A stretch of 64,000 nt of DNA from Neofusicoccum parvum (lineage: Eukaryota; Ascomycota; Dothideomycetes; Botryosphaeriales; Botryosphaeriaceae): NCBI GenBank assembly GCA_020912385.1, contig CP087217.1, positions 1,550,001 to 1,614,000 of the forward strand, given 5' to 3'. The notes under the pieces are model-generated. The model was not told the DNA's origin and did not search any database. It was given only the letters and a program-made list of their open reading frames with translations. Position numbers and translations under genes: made by a program. Position 1 is the stretch's first letter, and every line of letters begins with the position of its first letter. Below, piece after piece: positions 12,067 to 22,162 of the stretch.

Positions 12067-13656
12067 TCAACCTTCCGTAACAAAGCAAAGACCCTCAGCC
12101 CAACGGGCAAGTGTAACGCATCTCTTATCCACGACCCTCCAAAAGAGATCTGCAGCCCAGATCACTATTAAAAGCACAACACAACCACCCAGTAGAAATC
12201 CGATTAGCCATCCAGCAGTGGTTCCATAGCCTATCACTGACCATATTGTCGGTGTCAAGTACATGCCAACCATATGTATTACCGGACCGTGGCAGATATA
12301 CAGTGAGTAGCTTATTTTACCCAAGTACTGTGGAATTGCATGCTCGAACGTCTTGCGCAGTATAGTTGTAGAAGAGACTGAAAGAATGATCAGTGCAGCA
12401 CCTATGCCGTGAATGAAGCGTTTTGGGTCAGATATGCTGCTCGGAATGAAGTGAGCAAGAACGGAGTAGCCAGGCGAAAATTCGAAACGATGGTTGGGTG
12501 CGGAGAAGACGTAGAGCGCGAAGATAAACAACGCAATACGACAGTACCGACGGATAGTCTGGTCTCTGGTCCATTGCGCGAGGTCCAGAGGCGTAAAGAG
12601 TGTTGACGGATGCCGTTGTATGGGTTTTTCGAGAAGTAGGCAGGCTTCTTCGTCCCTGAGGGTTCGTCGATAGCCTCCGGAATCGATACGATCGGCAGGT
12701 TCCCAGGATGTTTCGACTGTCGCGCCAGCGGAGGGTTCGCATGTTTCCAGAACCATGTGCAATTCTGCAAGCATGGCCCCGAGAACAAAGTCCATGCACT
12801 CCCAACGGTCCCAGTAGACGCAGAAAGAGGCAAGCGCAGCCATGAGAATGAATCGCCAGGCTACTCGACAACGAAGGAATCCCAAGAGGGCCACCGTTAC
12901 GACCAAGCCTCCTCGCATCTCCATGGGCACAGTCCACAGGTGCGGGTCGTAGCTGTTGTAATAAAGTTGTACGAAACCGTAATTGTAATAGGACCAGATG
13001 TTGGTCAGGCCCATGAAATTGCTCCACCAATCCACCAGTTGTGCGTGTAGGCTAGGGAGGCGTTGGTGATGGTTATCCGATGCGTAAATGTATGGCATGG
13101 CGACGTAAGCGCGGGCCGGCTCCCACAGACCGGCGCGTATGGTGCACATGGTGATGAAGGTCGAGACGAGAGCAGGGAGATAGAGCCGGAGTCCGCGGCG
13201 GAATAGTGACGAGGTCAGGGTAAGATAAACCTTCTCGTGTTGAGGCTTCTTGCTCCGCGCTAGCCTGATGGCTTTCGCGGAAGACACATACCCGCCCACC
13301 ACAAAGAACAACGATACCATGGCGTGGCCGGAATACACCAGTCTGATGACTGGCAGCTGGATGATGTGGTAGTTCCAGGGCCCATCACCGTAGCTCCACT
13401 CAGCCCAAGGATGGTATGTCCACAGCAGGTGTCCGAAGAAGACAAAAAGAGATGCCATGCCGCGGAGGCCGTCGAGGTAGGCGGTGCGGGCGGATACTGA
13501 TCGGAGGTTTGGAGGCGGTGTAGCACCATTGATCTGGAGTCCAGCTGACAGACGCGACTGAAGAAAACTTGGAGTACATATCCAAAGGACTCGTTTTGCC
13601 CACGTACGCAGGCCAGAAACGGCTGCAACCGTGTTTGGGTTTTCGTAAAAAGACAT
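12067..13656 (-). CDS. Acyltransferase-3 family membrane protein (first of a divergent pair)
   Basis: A single exon of 529 residues. The open frame extends upstream only to a GTG, so the ATG at 13656 (MSFYENP) is taken as the start. The signature TAYLDGLRGMASLFVFFGH near residue 65-80 is the first transmembrane helix of acyltransferase-3 (OatA-like) proteins, with the His usually implicated in acyl transfer. About ten hydrophobic segments follow, including the conserved LGKISYSLYICHGPV near the C-terminal end. These enzymes move acyl groups onto sugars or small molecules across or at membranes. Fungal members are often found near specialised-metabolite genes. A paralogue lies head to head at 14026-15561, and the 369-bp gap is presumably a shared promoter. 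The substrate is unknown. Confidence 0.85.
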   Translation of the reverse strand: MSFYENPNTVAAVSGLRTWAKRVLWICTPSFLQSRLSAGLQINGATPPPNLRSVSARTAYLDGLRGMASLFVFFGHLLWTYHPWAEWSYGDGPWNYHIIQLPVIRLVYSGHAMVSLFFVVGGYVSSAKAIRLARSKKPQHEKVYLTLTSSLFRRGLRLYLPALVSTFITMCTIRAGLWEPARAYVAMPYIYASDNHHQRLPSLHAQLVDWWSNFMGLTNIWSYYNYGFVQLYYNSYDPHLWTVPMEMRGGLVVTVALLGFLRCRVAWRFILMAALASFCVYWDRWECMDFVLGAMLAELHMVLETCEPSAGATVETSWEPADRIDSGGYRRTLRDEEACLLLEKPIQRHPSTLFTPLDLAQWTRDQTIRRYCRIALFIFALYVFSAPNHRFEFSPGYSVLAHFIPSSISDPKRFIHGIGAALIILSVSSTTILRKTFEHAIPQYLGKISYSLYICHGPVIHMVGMYLTPTIWSVIGYGTTAGWLIGFLLGGCVVLLIVIWAADLFWRVVDKRCVTLARWAEGLCFVTEG

Positions 13657-14025
13657 TGTCACAAGTCGATCCCCGTAGACAGCGAGATGCCTGAGGATGG
13701 TGGTCAAGAGACGCACATGGGCCCAACGGGAAAACTTATAGGGATTCTTCAGCGCTGAGGAACAGCCTTTCCTATTTCTGCTTTGGGAATTCTACCTGGC
13801 GGGACGGGCGACGGCACGTTCTCAGGAACGCTGCAGGACCCCTTGCCAGGGACCAAGGGGCCATGGGGAAACCCAAAATCACCATCGAATTCCAATGCCA
13901 AGCGGAAATTCAACGGTTTGTGATGGAATGTGCACCAGATCGGTCGAAATAGGCCGTGAAATAAGTTGAAATCATCTACCCTGATCCATCGTCCCGAGCG
14001 CTTCCCTCCCCCGCGGCACGACGCC
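13657..14025. promoter_or_regulatory. Shared promoter of two divergent acyltransferase genes
   Basis: These 369 bases separate the start codons of two opposite-strand acyltransferase-3 paralogues. No obvious TATA box or palindromic operator is visible, so bidirectional control is inferred from geometry only. Confidence 0.5.
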
Positions 14026-15561
14026 ATGAATCTGCAAAAGCTGCTGTCGCGCCTCCGCGGCCCAGAATTTCCCCGCGCCCTCTTCCAACGCCGCCCCAAG
14101 AACCTCTCAAACACCGCCTGGATCGACGGCGTGCGCGGCCTGGCCGCGCTCATCGTGACAATCAACCACCTCTGCTGGAACGAGATCCTCCACCTCTTCC
14201 AGGGCTACGGGAGCGGCGGGCCCTCGCGCCCCAACACCTCGCTCCTGCAGCTCCCTTTTGTCTCCATCATCTTCTCTCCGCGCGCCATGGTCCAGCTCTT
14301 CTTCGTCATCTCCGGCTACTGCATCTCACTCTCGTCCATCCGCGCGCGCGGCGGCGGCAGCAGCAGACCGGCCGCCACAACCCCGACGGACACCAACGCC
14401 GCACTCCTGTCCACGCTCTCGGGCGCCGTCTTCCGGCGGGCGCTCCGGCTCTTCCTGCCGGTGGTGGCGATCTCGATCCTGTCGCAGCTGCTGTACGCGG
14501 CGGGGGCGTTCAGCGCGTGGCCGGTGACGTACGACTCGGCGTCGCTGCCGGCGGCGGGCAGCCTGTCCCCGTTCGCGCACGCCGGCTACCTGCTGCTGTA
14601 CTGGGCCAGCCTCGTCGACCAGGTCGTCACCGGCCGCCACTGCCCCGGCTCCGGCACCGCCGACTGCCCCGTCGGCCTCAACGGCCAGCTGTGGACCATC
14701 CCGCTCGAGCTGCGCGGCTCGCTGGTCCTGTACCTGGTCCTGCTGGGGCTGGCGAGGGTGCGCAGCGCGCCGCGGCTGGGCGTGCTGGTCGGGCTGGCGG
14801 TCGTGCTGCAGCTGCGCGCGTGGTGGGAGCTGGCGACGTTCGCGGCCGGGCTGCTGGTTGCGGAGCTGGAGAGCCTGCGAGGCGGTCGGGAGGACGTCAA
14901 GGAGGACGATGCGGAAGGAGAAGGGGAAGAAGACGACCGGGAGGGCGAAGAGGGCGAGGCACTGCTGCCGCCACCGCCGAGCTCGCCGGCTGTTCACCGT
15001 CGTCGCCGCTGCGGCCGGCCAGACGTCAAGTGCCTCCGCAATGTGGGCGTCGGCGCCCTCGCCCTTTTTGGCTGGTACCTCCTCTGCGTCCCGAACGACG
15101 CTGATGCGTACGGCAGCTTCGGGCCCTGCTACGACTTCCTCTTCACGCATCTGGCGCCCCGCCGCTGGTTCGTCGTCGACGAGATTTATGGCGCCCCGTG
15201 CTGCTGGCGCGCGGTGGGCGCCGCGGCGTTCGTGGCTGCGCTCACGTGCCGTGGTGGGCTGAGCGCACTGCTGCGCTGGCCGTTTGTCAGCTCGGCGGCG
15301 CAGTACTTCGGCCGCATCTCGTTCATGCTGTATCTGGTGCACGAGCTGGTGCTCCAGACGCTGATGCCGAGAATACAGGCGGGGTTGGCGGCTGTTGTGG
15401 GGGAGGACTGGGGCAAGTTGACGGGGTGGAGTGCGAGGGTGGTGACGTTGGTGCTCGCGCTTTGGGCTGCGGAGGTGCTGGTTGAGGTTTTGGATAAAAG
15501 GTCGGTTGCGCTGGCCAGTCGGCTGTTGAAGAGGTGGTCGGCTGGCGCACCGGGTAGGTGA
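14026..15561 (+). CDS. Acyltransferase-3 family membrane protein (second of a divergent pair)
   Basis: A single exon of 511 residues. The longer frame starts at a TTG (13966), so the ATG at 14026 (MNLQKLLSRL) is preferred. The motif WIDGVRGLAALIVTINH matches the first helix of the acyltransferase-3 family, then VQLFFVISGYCISL, FRRALRLFLPV and the late YFGRISFMLYLVHELV. Between two membrane segments (about residues 287-335) lies an acidic, Pro-rich insertion of E/D/G runs that is absent from the neighbouring paralogue and is probably a disordered cytosolic loop. Base composition is markedly more GC-rich than in the sister gene at 12067-13656, so the two copies have diverged widely or have different histories. 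The substrate is unknown. Confidence 0.85.
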   Translation: MNLQKLLSRLRGPEFPRALFQRRPKNLSNTAWIDGVRGLAALIVTINHLCWNEILHLFQGYGSGGPSRPNTSLLQLPFVSIIFSPRAMVQLFFVISGYCISLSSIRARGGGSSRPAATTPTDTNAALLSTLSGAVFRRALRLFLPVVAISILSQLLYAAGAFSAWPVTYDSASLPAAGSLSPFAHAGYLLLYWASLVDQVVTGRHCPGSGTADCPVGLNGQLWTIPLELRGSLVLYLVLLGLARVRSAPRLGVLVGLAVVLQLRAWWELATFAAGLLVAELESLRGGREDVKEDDAEGEGEEDDREGEEGEALLPPPPSSPAVHRRRRCGRPDVKCLRNVGVGALALFGWYLLCVPNDADAYGSFGPCYDFLFTHLAPRRWFVVDEIYGAPCCWRAVGAAAFVAALTCRGGLSALLRWPFVSSAAQYFGRISFMLYLVHELVLQTLMPRIQAGLAAVVGEDWGKLTGWSARVVTLVLALWAAEVLVEVLDKRSVALASRLLKRWSAGAPGR

Positions 15562-16432
15562 GGGCGGAGGTTGTATAGCAAAGAATTGTGGTAGTAGATG
15601 TAGTAGATGCAGCAGCGAAATAGGTAGATACCAGTGTGGTCGTCGAGGGGATGATCTATGTAATCAATAGCGCTATCCGCACATGCTTATTCCAGCCGCA
15701 ACTCATTGTGCAGTGATGCCCCCGAAGGACTTCGAGAACAGGCAGCTAAAGGCAGGTACTGAACATACAAATGATGTTCTGTATATGTGAAAATGGGAGT
15801 ACCAGAGTGTATAGGAGTTCTGAAAGACATTAAAGATGTAGCGTGGCTGGATTCTGAAGAGTGGAACAGACTAATTATAGGTCTTCAGTGGCCGCCGCCG
15901 TCGGCGCCAAAATAAAAGATAGAACAAACTTAAGTAGCTATGAATATCGCTGAGCTGAATGCAGTCTACATTTAAAAACTGATTTCTGCTGTGCAACGGA
16001 TATGAGGTCTGAGTCCCGGTAATCGATTGGTAGGTTATATTAAGAGCCAATAGGATGTGATTCCGCCAGCAACTGATACACGGCGGCTTATGCCAAGACA
16101 CCGCACAAGAATCCCTCACTTTAACGGGGCACTGCTGCACCGCCTACAATGAAGAGCTTATCGGACTTCAGTCACATAGATCGGGTAGCCTTACTCTATC
16201 AAGGCAGCTGTACCTGCCCTGCATATTACACGACTTAACACACAGCCTCATGCCTTAAATAGTCATCTATGAGAGGCTCAACAACGTTCTCGCGTAGCCT
16301 ATAAAAAGATGGAGTACATCGCCAGCCTTTCAAAAAATTTGGTCTACCAGCCGACAACTTTCTCGGCTTCATCTTTTTTTCATAGCTGATACCGTCCTTT
16401 CTATTCTACTTTGAGCTTTCTTAAAGCCATTC
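15562..16432. other. Intergenic region with TATA box near its right end
   Basis: It contains short imperfect GTAGTAGAT direct repeats just after the stop codon (about 15587-15610) and otherwise unremarkable A/T-rich sequence. The promoter of the next gene lies at the right end. No coding potential could be supported. Confidence 0.5.
16300..16307 (+). promoter_or_regulatory. TATA box
   Basis: The sequence tataaaaa lies 133 bases upstream of the ATG at 16433, in an intergenic context that favours a core promoter element. Confidence 0.55.
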
Positions 16433-18322
16433 ATGACACCACCAAAGATCGAGTACGCCACGCCAGCGAAGATCATTGGACTGTTCTTCGCTGGAGTCGG
16501 CTTTGCACTTGGTCACCACTTTTATTACTTGAGTCTGGATGCCACCGAGACAGGTGGTACGCAAGCCCAACAGTGAGTTACACGGTTTGGGACAGCGTTC
16601 GCATTCTTGACCAAGGCTGGCTTTACGGCTGCAGTGGGCTTTGCGTTGGCGCAGCAGATATGGGTCACGTTCAGAAAAAAGTACATCTCAGTCGAAGGAA
16701 TAGATTCGATGTTTGCCGTGGCAAGCAGTCCTTTGGAGTTCTTCAGCTGGGAGATGTTGTCGAAAGCAACGACAGTGTACCTACTTGGTGCCATCATCTG
16801 GTACACATCCTGCCTCCTCCAAAGCATCGTGAATGCTAACACCAGTGTACAGGCTACTTCCACTAGCATCTATTCTTCCTCCAGGTACTCTGTCAGTCAT
16901 CCCTGTACAGCGTCAGCAGCTCCTTAGTACACCCACACCAGCTCCCGATTTTGCAACGGTAGACAAATATCTTTCCTACGGAGATAGCGCGTTAGGTCTA
17001 CCCCTTCCGAACCTGATGGCCCTCGCGTCTGCATCGGCCTTCTCCATGAACATACTGCCGCTGTCATCGCCTGATCCAACGTGGGTGAACTCTTCTTGGA
17101 CGTTAGCTTTCTATGGCCCATCAGTGACATGCGGACCCCCTAACGCATCAACTCATGCCCTTATTGAAAATGTCACCTCGGCGATGCACCCAGGCTGGAA
17201 CCTACAAGAGCCTGCTCTGGCATTCGCCGCCTTCTCACCGCCTGGGCTGTTGGACGAGACAAGAAACATGCTCGAGGATCCTTTTCCAATCATGACCAGC
17301 TCCTCAACTGCGACAACTCTCCTTATCATGAGCAATTCAGCCGATAGGCTCAAGAATGGCACCGTTGTCGATCTCAAGACCACCTATCTTGAATGTTCAC
17401 TCCGGAACACTTCGTATACGGTGCTGTTTAACTTCACGAACGGTACACCGCAAATCACCACTATGCCTTTCAGCTACACCACGTATAATGCATCTGTCGG
17501 CGGTGTGGGTCTTACCAGGCCAGGTTCCTATACTGGCGTATTTTCCTGTTTCCTGGATCTGCTTTGGGGCAGTATCTTCCTCAACGGAGAAGGCCTCTAC
17601 CAGTCAAACCGCACCAGAGCGGTCCAGACTGCGCTCTTTGGCAGCCCCGAGATGAAATTAGCCTCGTTCCTCTCTACGCCACCTGCAATCTGGATATCCA
17701 CTGGACCTGCTGGCGTTACCTTTCCAAGCTTCGTCTCCCCCCAGGCCGAGGCCGCAGCCCGCGGCCGCCCGCTTGGCGAAGTAGTAGAAGAGTTATTCAC
17801 AAATATCACACTGAGTCTCTTCAGCTCATCAGCTTTCCTGTGAGTTTCCCATATTAATCTCTCGTTAAGGTATCTATACCCTCGAGACTGAACTTTTGAC
17901 CAAACAGGACTGACCCTGCGAATACTTCCACCACCGCCCATACCCCCATCACCGTCACTACCACTGTGAACATCTATTTCTACTCTTCCAGGCACCTTCT
18001 CATTTCATATGGAGCTGCAACAACTGTGTCACTCATTGGTATACTGATTGGTCTCTTTGCCCTTGCCAAGAACGGTGTGTGTATGGATACCACCTTCTCA
18101 ACGTTCCTCCGCACGACACGGAACCGGGACCTGGATCACATTGTTGCCGAAGACGAAACTCTCGGTAACCTGCCGCTGAACAAGGAATTGGCCGCTACAA
18201 GACTGAAATTTCTAAAAGTAGATAGTGGGCATGAAGCGTTTGGAAGAGAAGGGGATGAAATAACAATGACAGTACGGTACAGGGTGGTGGATGCGAAAGC
18301 CACGCATCAGCGGCTGAGGTAA
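16433..18322 (+). CDS. Fungal multi-pass membrane protein of unknown function, interrupted by an in-frame TGA
   Basis: Exons 16433-16800, 16853-17839 and 17908-18322 join in frame with good branch points (GCTAAC at 16835; ACTGAAC in the second intron). Together they span 590 codons including the stop. Codon 48 (16574-16576) is TGA, inside the frame, between AQQ and VTRFGTAFAF. The same frame continues on both sides with family-like sequence: an N-terminal helix GLFFAGVGFALGHHFYY, then FGTAFAFLTKAGFTAAVGFALAQ, WLLPLASILPPGTLSV after the first junction, a large extracytoplasmic region with many N-glycosylation sites, and a final helix ahead of a cytosolic tail. In similar Ascomycete proteins I recall a Trp at this position, so a TGG-to-TGA change is likely. 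It may be a young pseudogene, an assembly error, or a readthrough site. No function is known for the family. Confidence 0.7.
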
Positions 18323-18999
18323 AAGTGCGCTCAAAAAATGCTTTCATTAGAGGTCCAACTGCCGATGAGCGGAATTAATTTTCGTCGAAACCATACATTT
18401 TTTTCTGCGGCCCGCTGCGGCCTGCTTCGTAGACTGGATAGAATGATGTATCCAAGTGATTAATGGCACGGAACAGCTCATGCAAAGTTACCAAAATTAA
18501 ACGCCATTCTTCCGAACTGAGCCATGAACAGCGTGGAGGAAGAATGCCTGAAGGAAACTAGCCCTATTCCGGGCTGGCGACACCGTTCCGCGCCTCCACC
18601 CCTCACTACATTCCTACATGTGATACTCAAGATGAGCCAAAATTCCATTAATATATACATTAGCTTTTACAACTCTCATCGCTGTGATATGTATGTTTTC
18701 AGATCCTCAACTGGATCCGCCACTACATCCATGTCGCACTCTTTTCACAAAATGCCTCTGCGGCCTAAGATCCACTGCTGGTTGCAGCACAGCCGAAAGT
18801 TCTCCCAGACGCCCATATAAATTGAATTATCACAATGAAAGCTATAATCGAACAGAACATCTGGTTGTCAGACCACGATGGATGATACCATTGAGGTGAA
18901 TCTTATCAATCCTGGAAAACCACGTATCATCTTGATTCTCTCGTTTTATTCCTTTGTGCTAGACGGCCGCAGAGACTCTTCCCTGCCCCACTGTTGGCG
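18323..18999. other. Intergenic region
   Basis: A/T-rich spacer carrying only short frames without support. The promoter of the next gene is expected in its right half, but no clear TATA element is visible. Confidence 0.5.
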
Positions 19000-20433
19000 A
19001 TGCTACTGAAGCGACAACAGTGGCGCCGCAAGGCCCAGCTATCCATCACAGCTGCCGCATGCCTCCTCCTTTTCGTCCTCATACACCGACAGCACATCGG
19101 CCAACTCCGTCGCCATGACCACCAGAAGAGCTTCATCGGGCCTCTAGGCCCTCTGAAAATCGAGCACAAGCAAAACCCCCTCGCCAATCTCCTCCAAACC
19201 TCCTGCCGCGACCTCCCCGGCGCGACCTCCATCTTCGTCCTCCTCAAAACCAGCGCCGCCACCGCCCACGCCGCCCTCCCCATCCACCTCTCCACCACCC
19301 TCCGCTGCATCCCGCACTTCGCCCTCTACTCCGACCTCGCCGACACCATCCTCGGCCACCCCGTCCTCGACGCCCTAGCCCCGCTCCCAGCCTCCGCCCA
19401 CACCAACCCCGACCTCGCCCTGCACGCCGAGCAACAAGCATGGCGGGCGCAAGCCCTCAACGCCAGCGCGCTCGCAGCAGCAGAAGGCAACGCAACCCGC
19501 GCAGCGGCGCTGGACCGATGGAAGCCGCTGCCGCTGCTGGCGCACGCGCTGGCGACGGCGCCGGCCGCGGCCGACTGGTTCCTGCTGCTGGACGCGGACG
19601 CGGCGGCGGGGCTGCTGTGGCGCAACCTGCTCGCCTGGGTCGCCGCGCTCGACCCCGCCCAGCGCGTCTACGCCGGCGCCCAGACGTGGTGGGGCGACGA
19701 CGAGACGCCCTTCGCGCGCGCCGGCGCCGGCGTCCTGCTGTCGCGGCCCGCCGTCGCGGCCCTGGCCGGCGCGCTCGAGAGCGAGCCTGACGCCTATGTG
19801 CGCTGGCCGCGGGCGGGCGCGGCGGCAGATCATGTGTTGGGGTTGGCGTTGGGCGCGGTGGGCGTGGAGTTGAGTCCGGCGTGGCCGGTGTTGCAGGGGG
19901 AGGCGCCGTGGTCGTTGGATTATGGGTGGGGGGTGTGGTGTAGACCGGTTGTGTCGTGGGGGAGGATGGATGCGTTTTGGGTGCGGAAGATGTGGGAGTT
20001 TGAGAGGGTGTGGAATGCAGGGGGGTTCCTTGGTGAGGAGGATGGGGAAGAGCCAGAGGAGCTGCGAGAAGTGCGGCCGATCAGGCATGGGGATATTTTT
20101 GAGCATTTTGTTGCGCCGCATCTGTTGAAGGTGAGAGAGAGGAGAAATTGGGATAATTTGAGTCCTGATGTGGTGAGATATGGGCAGGATGGCGAAGCAC
20201 TGGTGGATAAAAATGGGTGTTGGAGGGCTTGTGAAGAGAGGGAGGAGTGTTTGCAGTGGTTGTGGATCGCAGATGGGACTTGTCGGACGGCGACGGTAGT
20301 ACGGCTTGGGGAGACGGCCGAGGAAGTGGATATGGAGGGAGTCTGGATGACTAGTGGGTGGATGGGGTCGAGGATCGAGCGGATGATGGAAGAGATGAGA
20401 GAGTGTGAGAATGAGGATTGGACTGAAGAGTAG
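19000..20433 (+). CDS. Fringe-like (GT31-type) glycosyltransferase, type II membrane protein
   Basis: A single exon of 477 residues. The frame opens at a TTG, and the first ATG is at 19000 (MLLKRQQWRRK). Residues about 13-30 form a signal anchor after a basic N-terminus. FLLLDADAAAGLLWRNLLAWV carries the D-x-D of fringe-like enzymes, followed by the WWGDDETPFARAGAGVLLSR segment, which matches the family's W-x-G...GxGxVLSR pattern. A Cys-containing C-terminal segment (near CWRACEE and ECLQWLW) resembles the PAN-like tail of fungal members. Substrate and linkage are unknown; Golgi placement is inferred. Two compositional oddities stand out. The middle third is extremely Ala-rich, and synonymous positions switch from C-rich in the first ~500 bases to G-rich after about 19,830. 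Confidence 0.75.
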   Translation: MLLKRQQWRRKAQLSITAAACLLLFVLIHRQHIGQLRRHDHQKSFIGPLGPLKIEHKQNPLANLLQTSCRDLPGATSIFVLLKTSAATAHAALPIHLSTTLRCIPHFALYSDLADTILGHPVLDALAPLPASAHTNPDLALHAEQQAWRAQALNASALAAAEGNATRAAALDRWKPLPLLAHALATAPAAADWFLLLDADAAAGLLWRNLLAWVAALDPAQRVYAGAQTWWGDDETPFARAGAGVLLSRPAVAALAGALESEPDAYVRWPRAGAAADHVLGLALGAVGVELSPAWPVLQGEAPWSLDYGWGVWCRPVVSWGRMDAFWVRKMWEFERVWNAGGFLGEEDGEEPEELREVRPIRHGDIFEHFVAPHLLKVRERRNWDNLSPDVVRYGQDGEALVDKNGCWRACEEREECLQWLWIADGTCRTATVVRLGETAEEVDMEGVWMTSGWMGSRIERMMEEMRECENEDWTEE

Positions 20434-21103
20434 TGTAGTGAAGGTCTATCGAGGACTGAGAAAGGCCGATAAATGCGTTGTTCAAGCATGTATTCCTTGG
20501 CCATAATCTCCGAACATGGCAAGTTCGATGCTTTTTTTTTTGATGAGAATGTTGAAAAGTCTATGCAGATTTGTCGAATGAGTACTGTCGAGCAACTCAC
20601 CGATATTGCTGGATGATTTCATCTAACCATCCTGTCTATGAATGCTCCCAACTGATCATCTTGTATGACCCCGATTTATCTTACATGTCCTACAAAGGTC
20701 TTCAATGCGTGGTTTTGATAACTTGTTGACTTTGACGTGCTTGCCGGGTTTAACCGGTAGTATGCGACGGCGGATCAAGTTCTCCACATCCCGACGGCTG
20801 GCGCCAATAGTTTGAGCGGATGATCCAATCCCACTGTCTGCAAGAATTAGCATCATAGGCTGACTCGCTGCTGCACAGAAAGTTCGGTGGAGTAATTATT
20901 CCACCTACGCAGAACGACGCCAATGGGCCACTTACATTTGCGGGGTAGTTTTTGGGATATTAGCGCCTACCAGCGGAAGTGTGTGGACCACCACGGCCCC
21001 ATAATGATAACTATATGTGCTGGTTCATGCATAAATAATGGGCCGAAGTCTCACAAACTCTCAGCAATACGCTTCAATGCTTGAGGGGTCTAAGTTTTCT
21101 ACC
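20434..21103. other. Intergenic region
   Basis: Holds the 3' end of the glycosyltransferase gene and the promoter of the next gene. A cataaata element at 21030 overlaps an upstream in-frame ATG (21038), which argues for the downstream start. Confidence 0.45.
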
Positions 21104-22162
21104 ATGTCTACCAAGCAACTCAAAGTCTTCGTAACAGGCCCAACAGGGACGACAGGGCGTGCCGTGGCGAGCATGCTCCTGGAGCGTGGCCACCATGTGA
21201 CGGGCTTCTCGAGAAATCCTGAGAAGTACGGAGTGCATTCAAACTATACACCTGTCAAAGGGACTCAGACCGCAGACCTGGCGGCTTTAAGAAATGTAAG
21301 CTAGTGCCTGATGATATGCTGATCACAACTGACGAATTAAACAGGCCGTGGAAGGCCATGACGTAGTGATCAATTGCTTTTCCCCTGGCCACAGCGGTAG
21401 CAAGGTGTATGCAGAACTCGTCGAAGCAGCATGGCGTTTGAAAGATGCAGTGAAGGCGGCACAATCAAAACCGTACTACATATACGTAGGCGGTGCAGGG
21501 AGCCTTCTTGACCCTGATAATAATCTCATAACCCTTGATGAGCCGGAGGTTCTTGTCAAAAAATATCTCATTGATGGTGTGTATTCACGGAAACGGGAAA
21601 ATATTTTCTAACAATGTTTAGGTCCAATAGAGCACCTTGCTTGGCTCAGTAGTATCATTGGATTGCCTGCCTTCACTGTGTACTACAGACTCCGGGACTG
21701 GGCGCACTCAGAAAGATGTTTCTCTTTCATTCCTCGCCTCTTCACAACCTGGTTCGAAAGTGCTTTGGTTGACCTTTTTGGTGACGGCGATAGAACAATG
21801 CCCCACGCGTGTCGCGCCGCTCTTCCTTTCTTTGAGGAAGATCATACATTCAACTGGTCTTTCCTCTCGCCTCCGTGGTTCTACCGGGATGGACCAGGAG
21901 TGGGGGAGAAGTACGGTATCGTCAAAGATTACCAGCCGGTCGATGATCGAGGACGGTGGCTAGGTATTAACAGTGGTGATCTGGCATTGGCAATTGTGGA
22001 TGAAGCCGAAAAGCAGTCGAAGAAATGGATCCATTGGTCTTGCTACGCAAAGCAACCTGACGCGGCATAGTAAGTGCGTATGCAGCCTTGAGATATGACC
22101 AAACTAACGTGCTCAGTTTCTACGATGACTTCAAAGACATGAAGATTGTTTCAAAGGTTTGA
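21104..22162 (+). CDS. NAD(P)-binding Rossmann-fold protein (NmrA/SDR-like)
   Basis: Four exons, 21104-21295, 21345-21576, 21622-22069 and 22117-22162, with introns of 45-49 bp, each with a CTRAY branch point. They give 305 residues. An in-frame ATG at 21038 would add 22 residues, but it sits in a TATA-like sequence, and the ATG at 21104 (taccATGtc) has the better context. The N-terminus KVFVTGPTGTTGRAVASMLLERGH carries the GxxGxxG dinucleotide site of NmrA-like or atypical short-chain dehydrogenases. VVINCFSPGHSGSK and YYIYVGGAGSLLDPDN follow at the positions expected for this fold, and there is no canonical YxxxK pair. It may be a reductase or a redox sensor. Substrate unknown. Confidence 0.75.

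Noticed and set aside
14326..15342. 338-codon minus-strand frame opposite the second acyltransferase
   Set aside because: Arg/Gln/Ala-rich antisense frame without motifs. The sense strand has clear membrane helices.
16573..16615. A 43-bp intron that would remove the in-frame TGA of the membrane protein gene
   Set aside because: The donor is good, but the acceptors at 16595, 16615 and 16634 all shift the frame, and the only frame-keeping one (16674) deletes a conserved helix.
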